Source: Aquimarina mycalae
Lineage (GTDB): Bacteria > Bacteroidota > Bacteroidia > Flavobacteriales > Flavobacteriaceae
DNA: 64,000 nt
Reading direction: 5' to 3'
Assembly (NCBI RefSeq): GCF_029906345.1
Contig: NZ_JARYGY010000008.1
Span: forward strand, 245,940-309,939
Within the stretch, counting starts at the first letter, position 1, and each line of letters begins with the position of its first letter. Below, piece by piece: positions 41,402 through 50,862 of the stretch. Made by a program: the position numbers and the translations under genes. A model generated the notes under the pieces. That model saw only the letters and a program-made list of their open reading frames with translations. It had not been told where the DNA came from and did no database searches.

Positions 41402-42882
41402 TGATAAGCATCAAAACTTGATGAAATTTCGAAAACATCAGCACCAGGAAGACAACCGCCACCAGTTACATCAAGTTCTACTACAGGAACCGTATCAAAT
41501 CCAGAAAAATATCCCGCAATCCCTGCAGCACCACTTACTCCTAGAAAACCTACTGCAATAGGACCTGTGGATTGTACAGAAACATTGCCTGTTAGGCCAG
41601 GAATGTAAAAAGTTTTCCAATCTCCAGTACCAATTACTGCTTGCTCATTGGCCAATGCTATCGTTCCTGTATCGTCTGTAACTATAATATTTGTATTCGG
41701 AGTTGTAGTAGAAGCTACTATTGTGATACCTCCATTAAAATTGGCACCATCGACATCCCTGATATTTGAGATGTTACTTAATCTATCAGGAAGTAAACAG
41801 TTTACTGGAGCAATAAAATTTAAACCGCCAGTAAATGCTGAACCTGAACCAGCTAAATGTTGATAAGCATACACTTCTTTAGAAGTGGTTACATACATAT
41901 TTCCGCTAACTGCTGCTGGAGTATAATTGCTTCCATCGATCACATAATATTCTCCAGTATTGATTGTTGTCTCCAGAACGCCTCCTACAAAAATATCCGT
42001 ACCATTTTGTGTTCCAATAATAATTGGGGTTTCGATATCGTTCTGACCATTACCACGAATAAATATATATTCTCTTCCTAATACATTCTCAGGCACAGGT
42101 TGATCAATTAGGGCATCTCTGTTATTTGATCCAATTCGGGGAGCTCCATTTAGATTTCCATTAGAAATGGCGATTTTTTTATCAGATTGGATAGTGGCTC
42201 CCAACCAACAGTCAATGTTAGCAATGGTGGCGTTTCGCCATGCTTCTAGAACATATGTTTGCCCTTGTGTTAAGGTAATGGTTAATGTATCATCCGTAAT
42301 CCCGTCATTATCACCTTGCAATCTAAATTCGCAATCCGTACCATATCCATAAATGTTTATAGTCGTAGTTCCAGGATCCGTAGCCATAATACCTAAGGTT
42401 GCATTTAGACTATTTTGTCCATTACCATAATTGGGTCTACCTCCCCATTTGAATAATGTTCCAATGGCTTGTCTACCTTTAGATGTTAATGAGGTTGCCT
42501 GGGAACTGGATCTACCGCGATAATTAACATAAAATTCTTCACCATTTTCTGACTGAAAACGTAACCCACTGTTGTTTAAAACTATTCCTGTATTAGTATT
42601 TGTAACAAGCGTAATGTTATTGTCACCATCCGCTATATTATATTGTCCTGGAGTCGTGTTTGATATATTTATGGTGGCAATAGCCGTTATATTTGTTCCT
42701 TGAAATACATTGACATTAAAAGCCATTGTTTCAGGTGTAGATAGATAAAAAGCTTGTTGTCGTATTGCTTGATTATTTCCACCTTGTTTAAGTGGCGGTA
42801 AGTAATGTACATTACTAAGTTGTGCCTGTACACTGATAAAGCTGACAATTAGAAAAAAGAGTGATAGGTAGTATTTTTTCAT
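41323..42882 (-). CDS. Giant T9SS adhesin, N-terminal part (ends at a frameshift)
   Basis: This 519-residue frame has a signal peptide (residues 1 to 20, ending Val-Gln-Ala-Gln). Its IgGFc-binding-like beta domain includes Gly-Arg-Glu-Tyr-Ile-Phe-Ile-Arg-Gly and Ala-Tyr-Gln-His-Leu-Ala-Gly-Ser-Gly. The frame ends with Glu-Pro-Gly-Asp-Phe-Leu and a TAA. In the next frame the coding continues as Phe-Val-Arg-Val-Thr-Lys-Gly-Thr-Cys, the normal continuation of such PKD/Ig-like adhesin modules. The break falls on a run of six T (coding strand GATTTTTTGTAAG). The two frames are therefore one gene, either truly frameshifted, read by slippage, or miscalled by one base. The combined protein would be about 4,490 residues. 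Confidence 0.88.
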   Translation of the reverse strand: MKKYYLSLFFLIVSFISVQAQLSNVHYLPPLKQGGNNQAIRQQAFYLSTPETMAFNVNVFQGTNITAIATINISNTTPGQYNIADGDNNITLVTNTNTGIVLNNSGLRFQSENGEEFYVNYRGRSSSQATSLTSKGRQAIGTLFKWGGRPNYGNGQNSLNATLGIMATDPGTTTINIYGYGTDCEFRLQGDNDGITDDTLTITLTQGQTYVLEAWRNATIANIDCWLGATIQSDKKIAISNGNLNGAPRIGSNNRDALIDQPVPENVLGREYIFIRGNGQNDIETPIIIGTQNGTDIFVGGVLETTINTGEYYVIDGSNYTPAAVSGNMYVTTSKEVYAYQHLAGSGSAFTGGLNFIAPVNCLLPDRLSNISNIRDVDGANFNGGITIVASTTTPNTNIIVTDDTGTIALANEQAVIGTGDWKTFYIPGLTGNVSVQSTGPIAVGFLGVSGAAGIAGYFSGFDTVPVVELDVTGGGCLPGADVFEISSSFDAYQWFQNGVQIAGAITNVFTPTEPGDFL

Positions 42883-43301
42883 GAGATGGGTAATTATGAC
42901 AATAGATCTCTAAAATTAGAAAGAGACAAAGGTTTTTGATGAATTAGGAGCTTTTAAAAAACAGGGAATATCGATTAAATACAATAAATCAGGTTTAAAA
43001 ACATTTGTTAAAAAGTGTTAATACGTTGTGTTTTTCAAAGGTACACTTTATGGAGAATTCCCCGTTGTGTAAAAACCACAAATTGTGAGCTGGTAAAGCG
43101 TAATGCGTGTTGTGCGTTTTTAATATTGATAATATGAAATTAAATCCTTGGCAGTGCAATTAGTTTCTGTTTTATTAGAATACATATTTGTAGCCTTTAT
43201 TTAACCGAAATCTAAGAGGAACATGTTTTATTTTATAAAAATTGAGTTATAGTAAACACTATATTTTCTATTTTTAAACAAAATTTTTAAGATCCTGATT
43301 C
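42883..43301. other. Divergent intergenic region, adhesin operon / glycosyltransferase
   Basis: This is a 419-bp, AT-rich gap between divergent genes. It probably holds both promoters. I see near matches to TAnnTTTG (CATATTTG on the plus strand at about 43187-43194; AACCTTTG on the minus strand at about 42927-42934), but neither has a well-spaced -33 TTG. No RNA gene or repeat was seen. Confidence 0.4.
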
Positions 43302-44456
43302 ATGCCACTTAAGTTGTCTATCGTAATGCCTTGTCTCAATGAGGCAGAAACCTTGGCCGTATGTATCAGAAAAGCAAATACTTTTTTGCAGAAAAGTGGC
43401 CTTGATGGTGAGATTATCGTAGCAGATAATGGAAGTACTGATGGTTCCGTAGATATAGCAGTTACAGAAGGCGCTAACGTAGTGCATATCGAAGAAAAAG
43501 GGTACGGAAATGCTCTTAAAGGAGGAATTGATGCTGCCAGCGGAACGTATGTTATCATTGGAGATTCTGATGATAGTCATGATCTTGAAAACTTAGTATC
43601 ATTTATTGAAAAACTGGATGAAGGCTACGATATGGTTGTGGGAAATCGTTTTTTGGGAGGTCTGGAGAAAGGATCGATGTCCTTTTTACATAGGTACTTA
43701 GGGAATCCAGTACTTACTTTTATTGGGAAAACGTTTTTTAATTCTAAAATTGGAGATTTTCATTGTGGACTCAGAGGGTTTACAAAGTCTGCCTATCAAC
43801 AGTTATCTATCACGACAACGGGTATGGAGTTTGCTTCAGAATTAATAGTGAAGGCTGAATTGGCAAAACTAAAAATAACAGAAGTCCCTACCACTGTTTT
43901 TCCTTCTGGTAGAAGTAGAGATCCTCATCTTCGCACTTGGAGAGATGGTTGGCGACATCTTCGTTTTTTGTTATTATACAGCCCTAGATGGTTATTTTTG
44001 TTTCCTGGAATATTTATGTTTTTAATAGGTTTTGTTGTAGCATTAACTTTGATTTTAATTCCTTTTGATGCTCAAAACTTTGTGTCCAATTTAAAAGTTT
44101 TGTTATACGGTTCTGGATTAACTTTAGTAGGTTTTCAATTTATTATTTTCTACATATTAATAAAAATATTTGCAGTCAGTAATGGGCTGTTACCCAGAAG
44201 TGACCGATATGGTACAATTTTTAAAGTTATAAATTTAGAAAAAGGGCTATTGATAGGATTTGTTTTAATTCTATTGGGAATAATCCTTGGAGTGTTAACC
44301 TCTTTAGATTATTCATTAAATGAGATGCTTTTACTTAACTACGTAGATATAAAAAAGACAATCATTGCTATTGGGATGGTGTTAATTGGATTGCAGATCG
44401 TGTTATTCAGCTTTTTCTTTAGTATTCTAGGGTTAAGTGACTCATATAATAGTTGA
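43302..44456 (+). CDS. Glycosyltransferase family 2, dolichol-phosphate-mannose-synthase-like
   Basis: This is a 384-residue protein. The GT-A domain (about 1 to 220) opens with Leu-Ser-Ile-Val-Met-Pro-Cys-Leu-Asn-Glu and has Val-Ala-Asp-Asn-Gly-Ser-Thr-Asp-Gly-Ser. Asp-Ser-Asp-Asp-Ser-His-Asp near residue 89 is the nucleotide/metal-binding acidic motif. Three or four membrane segments follow (about 228-250, 265-292, 310-335 and 350-375). This matches bacterial DPM1-like enzymes that transfer a sugar from a nucleotide sugar to polyprenol phosphate on the inner leaflet. It is followed by a polytopic membrane protein that may use such a lipid-linked sugar, although the gap of 156 bases leaves co-transcription open. 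Confidence 0.9.
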   Translation: MPLKLSIVMPCLNEAETLAVCIRKANTFLQKSGLDGEIIVADNGSTDGSVDIAVTEGANVVHIEEKGYGNALKGGIDAASGTYVIIGDSDDSHDLENLVSFIEKLDEGYDMVVGNRFLGGLEKGSMSFLHRYLGNPVLTFIGKTFFNSKIGDFHCGLRGFTKSAYQQLSITTTGMEFASELIVKAELAKLKITEVPTTVFPSGRSRDPHLRTWRDGWRHLRFLLLYSPRWLFLFPGIFMFLIGFVVALTLILIPFDAQNFVSNLKVLLYGSGLTLVGFQFIIFYILIKIFAVSNGLLPRSDRYGTIFKVINLEKGLLIGFVLILLGIILGVLTSLDYSLNEMLLLNYVDIKKTIIAIGMVLIGLQIVLFSFFFSILGLSDSYNS

Positions 44457-44612
44457 TTATCTTTTCTTGAAAAATTAGATATTGCTATAACTCCATAAAT
44501 TTCAGGATTTATAAATGACTGAAACTTGATTGAAGTTGTTTAGGTTTTTTGGCGATAATTTTAAAGATTATAGTAAATAAGTTACTTTTAGTCTCTAATT
44601 GTATAATAACTT

Positions 44613-45911
44613 ATGGGGTATATTGTATCTAATCAATTACATAGAATATTTCTATACGTACTGGTCTCCATATATGTTGTTTGGATTGGGGTAGTTATAG
44701 AACCAGATACCATAAGTTATGTGGGCTTTTCTCTGATTACACCTCCAGGATACGGTACTTTCTTATTTGTTTTCCGTAAACTGTTTGGAGTGGATTATTA
44801 TTATCCTATTGTTGTATTTGTTCAGTTAATTCTATGTTTTGTTTCTTGTTTATATGTAATTAAAACAATACAAAAAGCTTTTCATGTTGATAAGAGGTTA
44901 TTGATTTTGATAGATATTATATTGTTAGCTCCCATTTTTGTGCCCGAATATTTGATCGTAAATCGTATTGTGACTCAAGGGTTGGCATATTCAAGTTTTT
45001 TGATGATGATTGCATTTTTAATTCAATACCTTTTTACGAATAAAAAAAGAGCAATATGGTGGTTGATTGGTAGCGTTTTTATTGGAGTGTTGGTAAGAAC
45101 GCAACTTATGTTTGTAATACCGGTACTAATTTTTGTTTATGGATATCGTTGGTTTACAACCAAAGATTCTAAACGTTATGTAGTTCCAATTGTTGTTATT
45201 TTGTTATTACCTGTAATGGTTTCTTTGATTCAAAAAACGTTTAATTATGTAGTACATGATAGGTATACTAATATTTCCAGCACAGGGCTTCAGGTAATGA
45301 TAATGCCTTTTTTTGTGGCCGATGCAGAGGATTATAAGGTTTATGATGATCGAAAGACTCAGGAATATTATAAGCATATGTATCAAGTTGCTAAAGAACG
45401 CAAGTTGTTAGATGATTTTTATACACCTTATAATGATAATGTGTTTCATTATTTTGATTATAATTTTGTAAAGATATCCTATGGAATTCTTTCTGTAGAA
45501 GGTAGGAAATTTTTAAGGCCTTCTGATCCTGATTCTTTTGAAGCATTTATAGAAAATGATAAATTTCTGATGTCAATGTGGTTTCCTCTGGTATTGGATA
45601 ATTTCTGGAAGTGTATCGATCTTTTTTATAAAAATGTAGAGCACGGTTTTGGAGGATTTTATATGATATGGCTGTATATAATCCTTTTAATAGCTTCCTT
45701 GTATTTCTGGAAAACAAACAAAGAACAGCTCGCAATATTGGCATTCATTTTTTTGATACTTACTATATGTAATATACTATTAGTGTGTGCGGTGCAACAT
45801 AGCATTAGTCGATATATGATATATCATCAATGGATGCTTCCAGTATTATTGGTTTTATTGTTTAATGAAATTGGTAAAAGAACAACTGTTATTCATAACA
45901 TCAAATCCTAG
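44613..45911 (+). CDS. Polytopic membrane protein, possibly GT-C-like
   Basis: This 432-residue protein has about ten hydrophobic segments and one large polar loop (about residues 230 to 320, with Tyr-Lys-His-Met-Tyr-Gln-Val-Ala-Lys-Glu-Arg). The first loop includes Glu-Pro-Asp-Thr-Ile-Ser-Tyr. Its topology and position after a polyprenol-phosphate glycosyltransferase suggest a GT-C-type enzyme, but I see no certain catalytic motif. Its stop overlaps the stop of the convergent 45908 gene by 3 bases, and there is no terminator between them. Confidence 0.6.
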   Translation: MGYIVSNQLHRIFLYVLVSIYVVWIGVVIEPDTISYVGFSLITPPGYGTFLFVFRKLFGVDYYYPIVVFVQLILCFVSCLYVIKTIQKAFHVDKRLLILIDIILLAPIFVPEYLIVNRIVTQGLAYSSFLMMIAFLIQYLFTNKKRAIWWLIGSVFIGVLVRTQLMFVIPVLIFVYGYRWFTTKDSKRYVVPIVVILLLPVMVSLIQKTFNYVVHDRYTNISSTGLQVMIMPFFVADAEDYKVYDDRKTQEYYKHMYQVAKERKLLDDFYTPYNDNVFHYFDYNFVKISYGILSVEGRKFLRPSDPDSFEAFIENDKFLMSMWFPLVLDNFWKCIDLFYKNVEHGFGGFYMIWLYIILLIASLYFWKTNKEQLAILAFIFLILTICNILLVCAVQHSISRYMIYHQWMLPVLLVLLFNEIGKRTTVIHNIKS

Positions 45912-47404
45912 TTTTTATTAGGATGGTTTACCACCTGCAAAGTGGTTTGATACAAATCCGACTGCAGAACTCTGGCTTTTAACCAGGCATAAAAGCTCAT
46001 TGCAAAAATATCTTCTTGATCTGGATTATTCTTAATTAGAGAATCTTCAATTTTGGATAAAAACGACTCTTTGGTTATAGTGTCATATTGATGGTAATAT
46101 ACCATTGCTAATGATAGAAAATCTAATACTCGACTCTCACTATTGTTTTTTAGATAGGTACTGTGCTTTTTTCTGAAACTTTTTATTCTGGATTCTACCA
46201 GGTCAATATTGTCTAGTTCAATATGTAATAATATTTCTGTAAGATTTTTTTTGATCACCCAGATAACTCCAGCTTTTTCGGTATACCAGATGTCACTGTG
46301 ATGCAATTCTTGGTATAATCTAAGTGCTTCTTTACATCTAGATTGTTGAAAGTATAATACAATCAAGCTTAGCTTTAGATCTAAAATATATGTAGTTTGA
46401 TCTTTATGTTTGCTATAATCAAAGCTTTCTAATATAGATATTGCTTGATTCGAATCTCCATTATAATTGTGATTTAATATTTTTAAGAGTGTAAGTTGTG
46501 GCAAAAAACGTTTGTGATATTTTCCACGCTGCTTCGTCATTTGACGCTCCATAAGTTGTAGATACTCAAAAGAAGTTTTAAAGTCTTTATTTCTAAAGTA
46601 AGCATTCGCAACATAATATAATATCTGGATATGATAAAAAAGATGTTTATCAGTCAATTGTTCTTTGGATTCAATTTGCTGGTATGTCTTTTCTACAAAG
46701 GAAAAAATTGAATAAAAATTACTGGTAACGTTTGCAGCTTGATTTATAATTTCTAATATTTTAAACAAAGACCTAAATGTCAGGCCGTTAGTGATCGAAA
46801 TATCGAATTTATCCAGGGATTCTCTTATGGTTTGTGTAATATCGTTTTTATTTAGCGCAAGTTTATTTTGAATATTCGCATAAAAAAGGTTTAGATTTTC
46901 TTCTTGTTGTAGTGATTTTTGGTTATTTCTAAAATCCTGGATTAATGTTTCTAATAAGACTTTTTGATCTACATGTGCGTATTGTATTTTAGTATAATAA
47001 ATCTCGTGCAGGATACTAAACAGATCATATGTTTTGGCTTTTAATTCAGCTTTTTTTAAAGTTTTTAGAGCAATCTTATATTGCTTTTGTTCAAAGAAAA
47101 TCCTACTGGCAAGTAATAATTTAAGGATTTCCATTTCTTCTGAGGTTTCACTTTCAAAACTTTTGGTGGCAATAAAATCAATAAGACTGTCATGTAATCT
47201 TTTGCATAGCGCATGAAAAGCACCTTTAGCCCTTTTTCCATATAACTGGATGTCTAAGTCTTTATGATCGAGCGAGGAATCCAGCAGTCGAAACAGTTGA
47301 ATGTTCTTAGTGTCATTCCTCTTATTTTTTTGTTTTAATTGATTTATAAAACTTCTCTTTTCTTCAATAGATAAGGTGGCGATTATAGAAGAAAGTATAT
47401 TCAT
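45908..47404 (-). CDS. Helical-repeat (TPR-like) cytoplasmic protein
   Basis: This 498-residue soluble protein is almost entirely predicted helix. It has degenerate TPR-like pairs throughout (for example Ala-Asn-Ala-Tyr-Phe-Arg-Asn-Lys-Asp-Phe-Lys-Thr-Ser-Phe-Glu-Tyr-Leu and Leu-Tyr-Phe-Gln-Gln-Ser-Arg-Cys-Lys-Glu-Ala). There is no signal peptide or membrane segment. It looks like the family of uncharacterised helical-repeat proteins common in Bacteroidetes, and a scaffold role is likely. It is convergent with the membrane protein gene (3-base overlap of the stops) and divergent from the yiaA-like gene. Confidence 0.65.
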   Translation of the reverse strand: MNILSSIIATLSIEEKRSFINQLKQKNKRNDTKNIQLFRLLDSSLDHKDLDIQLYGKRAKGAFHALCKRLHDSLIDFIATKSFESETSEEMEILKLLLASRIFFEQKQYKIALKTLKKAELKAKTYDLFSILHEIYYTKIQYAHVDQKVLLETLIQDFRNNQKSLQQEENLNLFYANIQNKLALNKNDITQTIRESLDKFDISITNGLTFRSLFKILEIINQAANVTSNFYSIFSFVEKTYQQIESKEQLTDKHLFYHIQILYYVANAYFRNKDFKTSFEYLQLMERQMTKQRGKYHKRFLPQLTLLKILNHNYNGDSNQAISILESFDYSKHKDQTTYILDLKLSLIVLYFQQSRCKEALRLYQELHHSDIWYTEKAGVIWVIKKNLTEILLHIELDNIDLVESRIKSFRKKHSTYLKNNSESRVLDFLSLAMVYYHQYDTITKESFLSKIEDSLIKNNPDQEDIFAMSFYAWLKARVLQSDLYQTTLQVVNHPNKN

Positions 47405-47582
47405 TATATCGTAAGTGAATTGGTGTAAAAAGTATTATAAGTATTGACTAATTTAATTAAAATTCACAAATATATCGTAAGTTTTTTGTGAATATTGAGT
47501 TTTTAAAATGCTCCAATCGTTGCAAATTTGTCCTGTTCAAAACAAACAATTGAAATAAAATTAATCATCAAAATCAATTATT

Positions 47583-48059
47583 ATGGACTACAAATTTAGT
47601 AACGATATCGCAGAAGAAATAATCAATGATGGTATCGATAAAAATGAAGTTAAAGTATATGATCAAAAACCAACACCCGCTTTTATAGGAGCATCCTGGA
47701 TTGCTTTATTAGCAGGTATGGTATCGTTCTGTACAGGTTTATGGAATGCAGAAATGTTGCTCAATGAGAAGGGATACTATTTTACTATTTTGTTATTTGG
47801 ATTATTCTCGGCAGTATCTGTTCAGAAAAATGTAAGAGATAAACTAGAAGGATTGCAGGTAACAGAAATCTATTATGGAATCAGTTGGTTTGCTGCACTG
47901 GCATCCATCGTATTATTAATCATAGGATTATGGAATGCTGATTTGGACCTCAGTGAAAAAGGATTTTACGGAATGTCCTTTACTTTAAGTCTATTTGCTG
48001 CTATTGCTGTGCAAAAGAATACCAGAGATAAAAAATTCATTGAAGGTAAGGATATGTAA
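47583..48059 (+). CDS. yiaA: YiaA-like inner membrane protein (YiaAB two-helix domains)
   Basis: This 158-residue protein has two tandem copies of a two-helix domain. The first (residues 36 to 84) has Ser-Trp-Ile-Ala-Leu-Leu-Ala-Gly, then Gly-Leu-Trp-Asn-Ala, then Asn-Glu-Lys-Gly-Tyr-Tyr-Phe, then Gln-Lys-Asn-Val-Arg-Asp. The second (about 98 to 150) repeats the pattern with Gly-Leu-Trp-Asn-Ala and Gln-Lys-Asn-Thr-Arg-Asp. This is the YiaAB family, as in E. coli YiaA, an inner-membrane protein of unknown biochemical role. The N-terminal 30 residues are a lineage-specific acidic extension. Two hairpins follow the stop. Confidence 0.85.
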   Translation: MDYKFSNDIAEEIINDGIDKNEVKVYDQKPTPAFIGASWIALLAGMVSFCTGLWNAEMLLNEKGYYFTILLFGLFSAVSVQKNVRDKLEGLQVTEIYYGISWFAALASIVLLIIGLWNADLDLSEKGFYGMSFTLSLFAAIAVQKNTRDKKFIEGKDM

Positions 48060-48075
48060 TGGGAGATTAATCAAA

Positions 48076-48108
48076 AGGAGGAACTATAGTTGTATAGTTC
48101 CTTGTTTT
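48076..48108 (+). terminator. Hairpin after the yiaA-like gene
   Basis: The stem GGAACTATA / TATAGTTCC with a 4-base loop is followed by TTGTTTT. It is either a weak terminator or the first of two tandem terminators. Confidence 0.6.
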
Positions 48109-48117
48109 GATGATTAG

Positions 48118-48152
48118 AAAAGGCAGCTGCAGAGCTGTAGCTGCCTTTTTTT
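48118..48152 (+). terminator. Rho-independent terminator
   Basis: The stem AGGCAGCT / AGCTGCCT is extended by flanking A and T tracts and followed by seven T. It lies 60 bases after the yiaA-like gene. Confidence 0.85.
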
Positions 48153-48236
48153 AATAATATGTATTGAGTATTGTTAACACTAAAAAAATATTAGAAAGCG
48201 CAGCATTTTAAACAAAAATTTACAAGTAAAATAACA

Positions 48237-48485
48237 TTGTTTCTCGTGTTAGGAGTTATTGCTTTTGTTATTGGGATTCCATGTGGAATTTATTGTTTAA
48301 CTCTTGATGGTGGAGCGAGTTTAGATGGAGTACTAATTTTAGGTGGCGTGATCGTTTTTTTTCCATTTTTAGTGATTGATCGTGTTTTAGTAAAGCACAT
48401 AAAACCTTTCAAACTTTCAATTTTTGAATTGACTTTTAGTTTGATCGTTTTGTTTTGTTACAGTATTCAACAAAGTTATCTTTAA
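48237..48485 (+). CDS. Small membrane protein (TTG start), unknown
   Basis: This 82-residue frame has three hydrophobic segments (about residues 2-20, 30-48 and 60-76) and a basic loop. It would start at the TTG at 48237, and no ATG is available. It ends 38 bases before the DUF2157 gene, in the same orientation. The hydrophobic periodicity suggests real coding, but no family is recognised and the start is weak. Confidence 0.4.
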   Translation: MFLVLGVIAFVIGIPCGIYCLTLDGGASLDGVLILGGVIVFFPFLVIDRVLVKHIKPFKLSIFELTFSLIVLFCYSIQQSYL

Positions 48486-48523
48486 TTAATACGCACCAAT
48501 TAACTATATAACCATTTCATAGT

Positions 48524-49816
48524 ATGAGTTCAAGATTTAATAAAGAATTAAAGGAATTGGTAAGAGATGAGGTGATTTCTTCTGAGATTGCTGATTGCAT
48601 CTACCAATATTATGATAAGAAAAAAACGTTGAAACCCAATAGGTTGTTTACCATTTTTGGGATTTTCGGGGCTTTGCTGGTAGGATCAGGGATTATTCTG
48701 ATGTTAGCTCACAATTGGGACAATTTTTCTAGAATCACCAAGACTGTACTTGCATTTGTGCCGTTGATAATTGGGCAATGCGTAGCTGGTTTCTCTATTC
48801 TAAAAAATAAAAGTAATACTTGGAAAGAAGCTTCAGGTACGTTTTTGTTTTTTGCGGTAGGAGCAAGTATATCACTAGTAAGTCAGATTTATAATATATC
48901 AGGTGATTTAGGATCATTTTTGCGTACATGGATTTTACTTTGTCTACCGTTACTATATGTTCTTAGATCACATGCGGTTGCCTTATTGCTCGTTTTATCC
49001 AGTACGTATTATGCAACAGAGGTCGGTCTTTGGAATTTTAGAAACAACAGTACTCCTTGGTTGTATTTAGGTTTTATTGCCGCTATTATACCTCATTATT
49101 GGATACAATTAAGAAATGCGATATCTAGTAATACAACTAGTATTTTCAACTGGATTTTACCTGCTAGTATCACTGTAGGATTGGCTTCGTTTATAAGAGG
49201 TAATGAAGAATTAGGTTTTATCATGTATATGACACTTTTTGGGATTTTCTATAACATAGGAAAGTTATCGGTGTTCAAAGAATTAAGAACACTGAGGAAT
49301 GGATATCTGATTATAGGCTCCTTAGGAACTATCATTTTGTTAATGATATTTACGTTCAGGTGGCCTTGGGATGAAATATATGATACAACGATGTATGTCT
49401 CACAAGAACTATACACCTCACTACTTTTGGGGAGCATCGGGATTTCGGTTTTAGGACATAGTATTGTAAAAAAAGGTGTTAGGTCCGTGAACCTGTTTCA
49501 GGTATCGTTTTTAGTTTTTTGGGCTTTCTTCTTTCTTCTTTCTGGAATGACTACGCTGCCAATGATATTAACCAATGTGTTAGTTTTTGTTTTAGGAATC
49601 ACTGCTATAAAAATTGGCGCGGATACATTTAATTTTGGAATTCTTAATTATGGATTACTAATTATTTCGGTCCTTATAATATGTAGGTTTTTTGATACGG
49701 ATATGAGTTTTGTAGTTCGAGGAGCCTTATTTGTTATTGTTGGAATAGGCTTTTTTGCAGCCAATTATATGATGTTAAAAAGACAACAATTAAAGCATCA
49801 AATCATTAAAAAATAA
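48524..49816 (+). CDS. DUF2157 domain membrane protein
   Basis: This is a 430-residue protein. A short cytoplasmic N-terminal helix pair (Leu-Val-Arg-Asp-Glu-Val-Ile-Ser, Ile-Tyr-Gln-Tyr-Tyr) is followed by about twelve membrane helices. The opening Phe-Gly-Ala-Leu-Leu-Val-Gly-Ser-Gly-Ile-Ile-Leu-Met-Leu-Ala-His-Asn-Trp-Asp is characteristic of DUF2157 membrane proteins. It is followed after 4 bases by a GDYXXLXY-type gene, the usual partner of this family, so the two are one operon and probably act as a complex of unknown function in the inner membrane. Confidence 0.87.
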   Translation: MSSRFNKELKELVRDEVISSEIADCIYQYYDKKKTLKPNRLFTIFGIFGALLVGSGIILMLAHNWDNFSRITKTVLAFVPLIIGQCVAGFSILKNKSNTWKEASGTFLFFAVGASISLVSQIYNISGDLGSFLRTWILLCLPLLYVLRSHAVALLLVLSSTYYATEVGLWNFRNNSTPWLYLGFIAAIIPHYWIQLRNAISSNTTSIFNWILPASITVGLASFIRGNEELGFIMYMTLFGIFYNIGKLSVFKELRTLRNGYLIIGSLGTIILLMIFTFRWPWDEIYDTTMYVSQELYTSLLLGSIGISVLGHSIVKKGVRSVNLFQVSFLVFWAFFFLLSGMTTLPMILTNVLVFVLGITAIKIGADTFNFGILNYGLLIISVLIICRFFDTDMSFVVRGALFVIVGIGFFAANYMMLKRQQLKHQIIKK

Positions 49817-49820
49817 TCAT

Positions 49821-50372
49821 ATGAAAATCATTTATTTATTCATCATATTCATCGTTGTGGCATTAGCTCAAATTTTAGTGCCAATTCAGATGATTATTGG
49901 TAGCGAAGATACCATCACAACAGGAACAGCTTATAAATTTAAAACCAGACCTGTAGATCCTACAGATCCGTTTAGAGGTAAATATATCACATTACAATAT
50001 GAGGTAAATCATTTTAATACTACAGATTCAACCTATGTGGTAGGAGAAGAAATTTATATCTATTTAAAAAAAGATACGCTGGGATTTGCTGAAGTTTCTC
50101 AAATAAGTAAAACACCCTTAGAAACAAGAGAGGATTATGTTAAGGCAAGAGTAACCTATTATTATCAAGGGAAGGTAAGTTTTCAGTTACCTTTTAATAC
50201 TTTTTATATGGAAGAGTCCAAAGCATATGATGCAGAATTGGCCTACATTAAAGCTAATAGAGATAGTTTGCGTACTAATGTATATGCTTTGGTATACATT
50301 AAAAATGATAAAGTAGTTTTAGAAGATGTTTATATAGATGACATCCCAATACAAGAGTATGTAGAGAAATAA
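49821..50372 (+). CDS. GDYXXLXY-domain protein
   Basis: This 183-residue protein has an N-terminal membrane anchor (residues 3 to 20). Its periplasmic domain has the family motif as Arg-Gly-Lys-Tyr-Ile-Thr-Leu-Gln-Tyr at about residues 52 to 60 (Lys replaces the Asp of the namesake motif). Upstream is Phe-Lys-Thr-Arg-Pro-Val-Asp-Pro-Thr-Asp-Pro-Phe, also typical. The protein lies 4 bases after the DUF2157 gene. No enzymatic role is established. Confidence 0.85.
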   Translation: MKIIYLFIIFIVVALAQILVPIQMIIGSEDTITTGTAYKFKTRPVDPTDPFRGKYITLQYEVNHFNTTDSTYVVGEEIYIYLKKDTLGFAEVSQISKTPLETREDYVKARVTYYYQGKVSFQLPFNTFYMEESKAYDAELAYIKANRDSLRTNVYALVYIKNDKVVLEDVYIDDIPIQEYVEK

Positions 50373-50443
50373 ATTGTAACAGTTGATTAAACCTTTTACA
50401 ATAACGATGGTCTTATTAATGTAAAACAAAAAAAGTGAACGTT

Positions 50444-50788
50444 ATGAAGGGATTATTGAAAACATTGTTATTAGGATTAGTATTATCAACATTCATGACT
50501 TCTTGCGCAACCACAGTGAGAGTGCGTCCAGCAAATAGGGTGGTGGTGACCAAGGTGCATAACCCTATTGTAGTAGTTCATAATAATGTAAAGTACTATA
50601 GAAGCGAAGGTGTTTGGTATCTAAAAAAGAATCGAAAATATGTAACTACATCAGCACCAGTTGGAGTGCGCGTTAGGGTACTGCCCAGAGGATATAAAGT
50701 AGTACGAGTAAGAGGGATAAAATATTATAGATACAAAGGAGTGTACTATAAAAAAACAGGAAGAAATTATATCATTGTAAACGTATAG
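50444..50788 (+). CDS. Small lipoprotein, DUF6515-like
   Basis: This is a 114-residue protein. I choose the ATG at 50444 over the GTG at 50435, because it gives a compact lipoprotein signal (Leu-Leu-Leu-Gly-Leu-Val-Leu, then Met-Thr-Ser-Cys). The mature part is very basic and valine-rich, with two copies of a Tyr-Tyr-Arg-x-x-Gly-Val-Trp/Tyr-Tyr-x-Lys pattern (about residues 45 to 60 and 90 to 105). This pattern occurs in small Bacteroidetes surface lipoproteins. The gene is probably monocistronic and ends at the bidirectional terminator at 50825. Confidence 0.75.
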   Translation: MKGLLKTLLLGLVLSTFMTSCATTVRVRPANRVVVTKVHNPIVVVHNNVKYYRSEGVWYLKKNRKYVTTSAPVGVRVRVLPRGYKVVRVRGIKYYRYKGVYYKKTGRNYIIVNV

Positions 50789-50824
50789 TTAGTTGTAGAT
50801 TGAGTTGGTTAGTTGAGAGAAATT

Positions 50825-50862
50825 CCTCAAGATTTTAATGATGAGTCTTGAGGTTTCTTTTT
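50825..50862. terminator. Bidirectional terminator between convergent genes
   Basis: CCTCAAGA and TCTTGAGG pair around a 13-base loop. A T-rich tract follows on the plus strand. It lies between the converging lipoprotein gene and the SPOR gene. Confidence 0.7.

Noticed and set aside
43287..43580. Two minus-strand frames overlapping the glycosyltransferase start
   Set aside because: They are antisense to the conserved GT-A motifs, with no supporting features.
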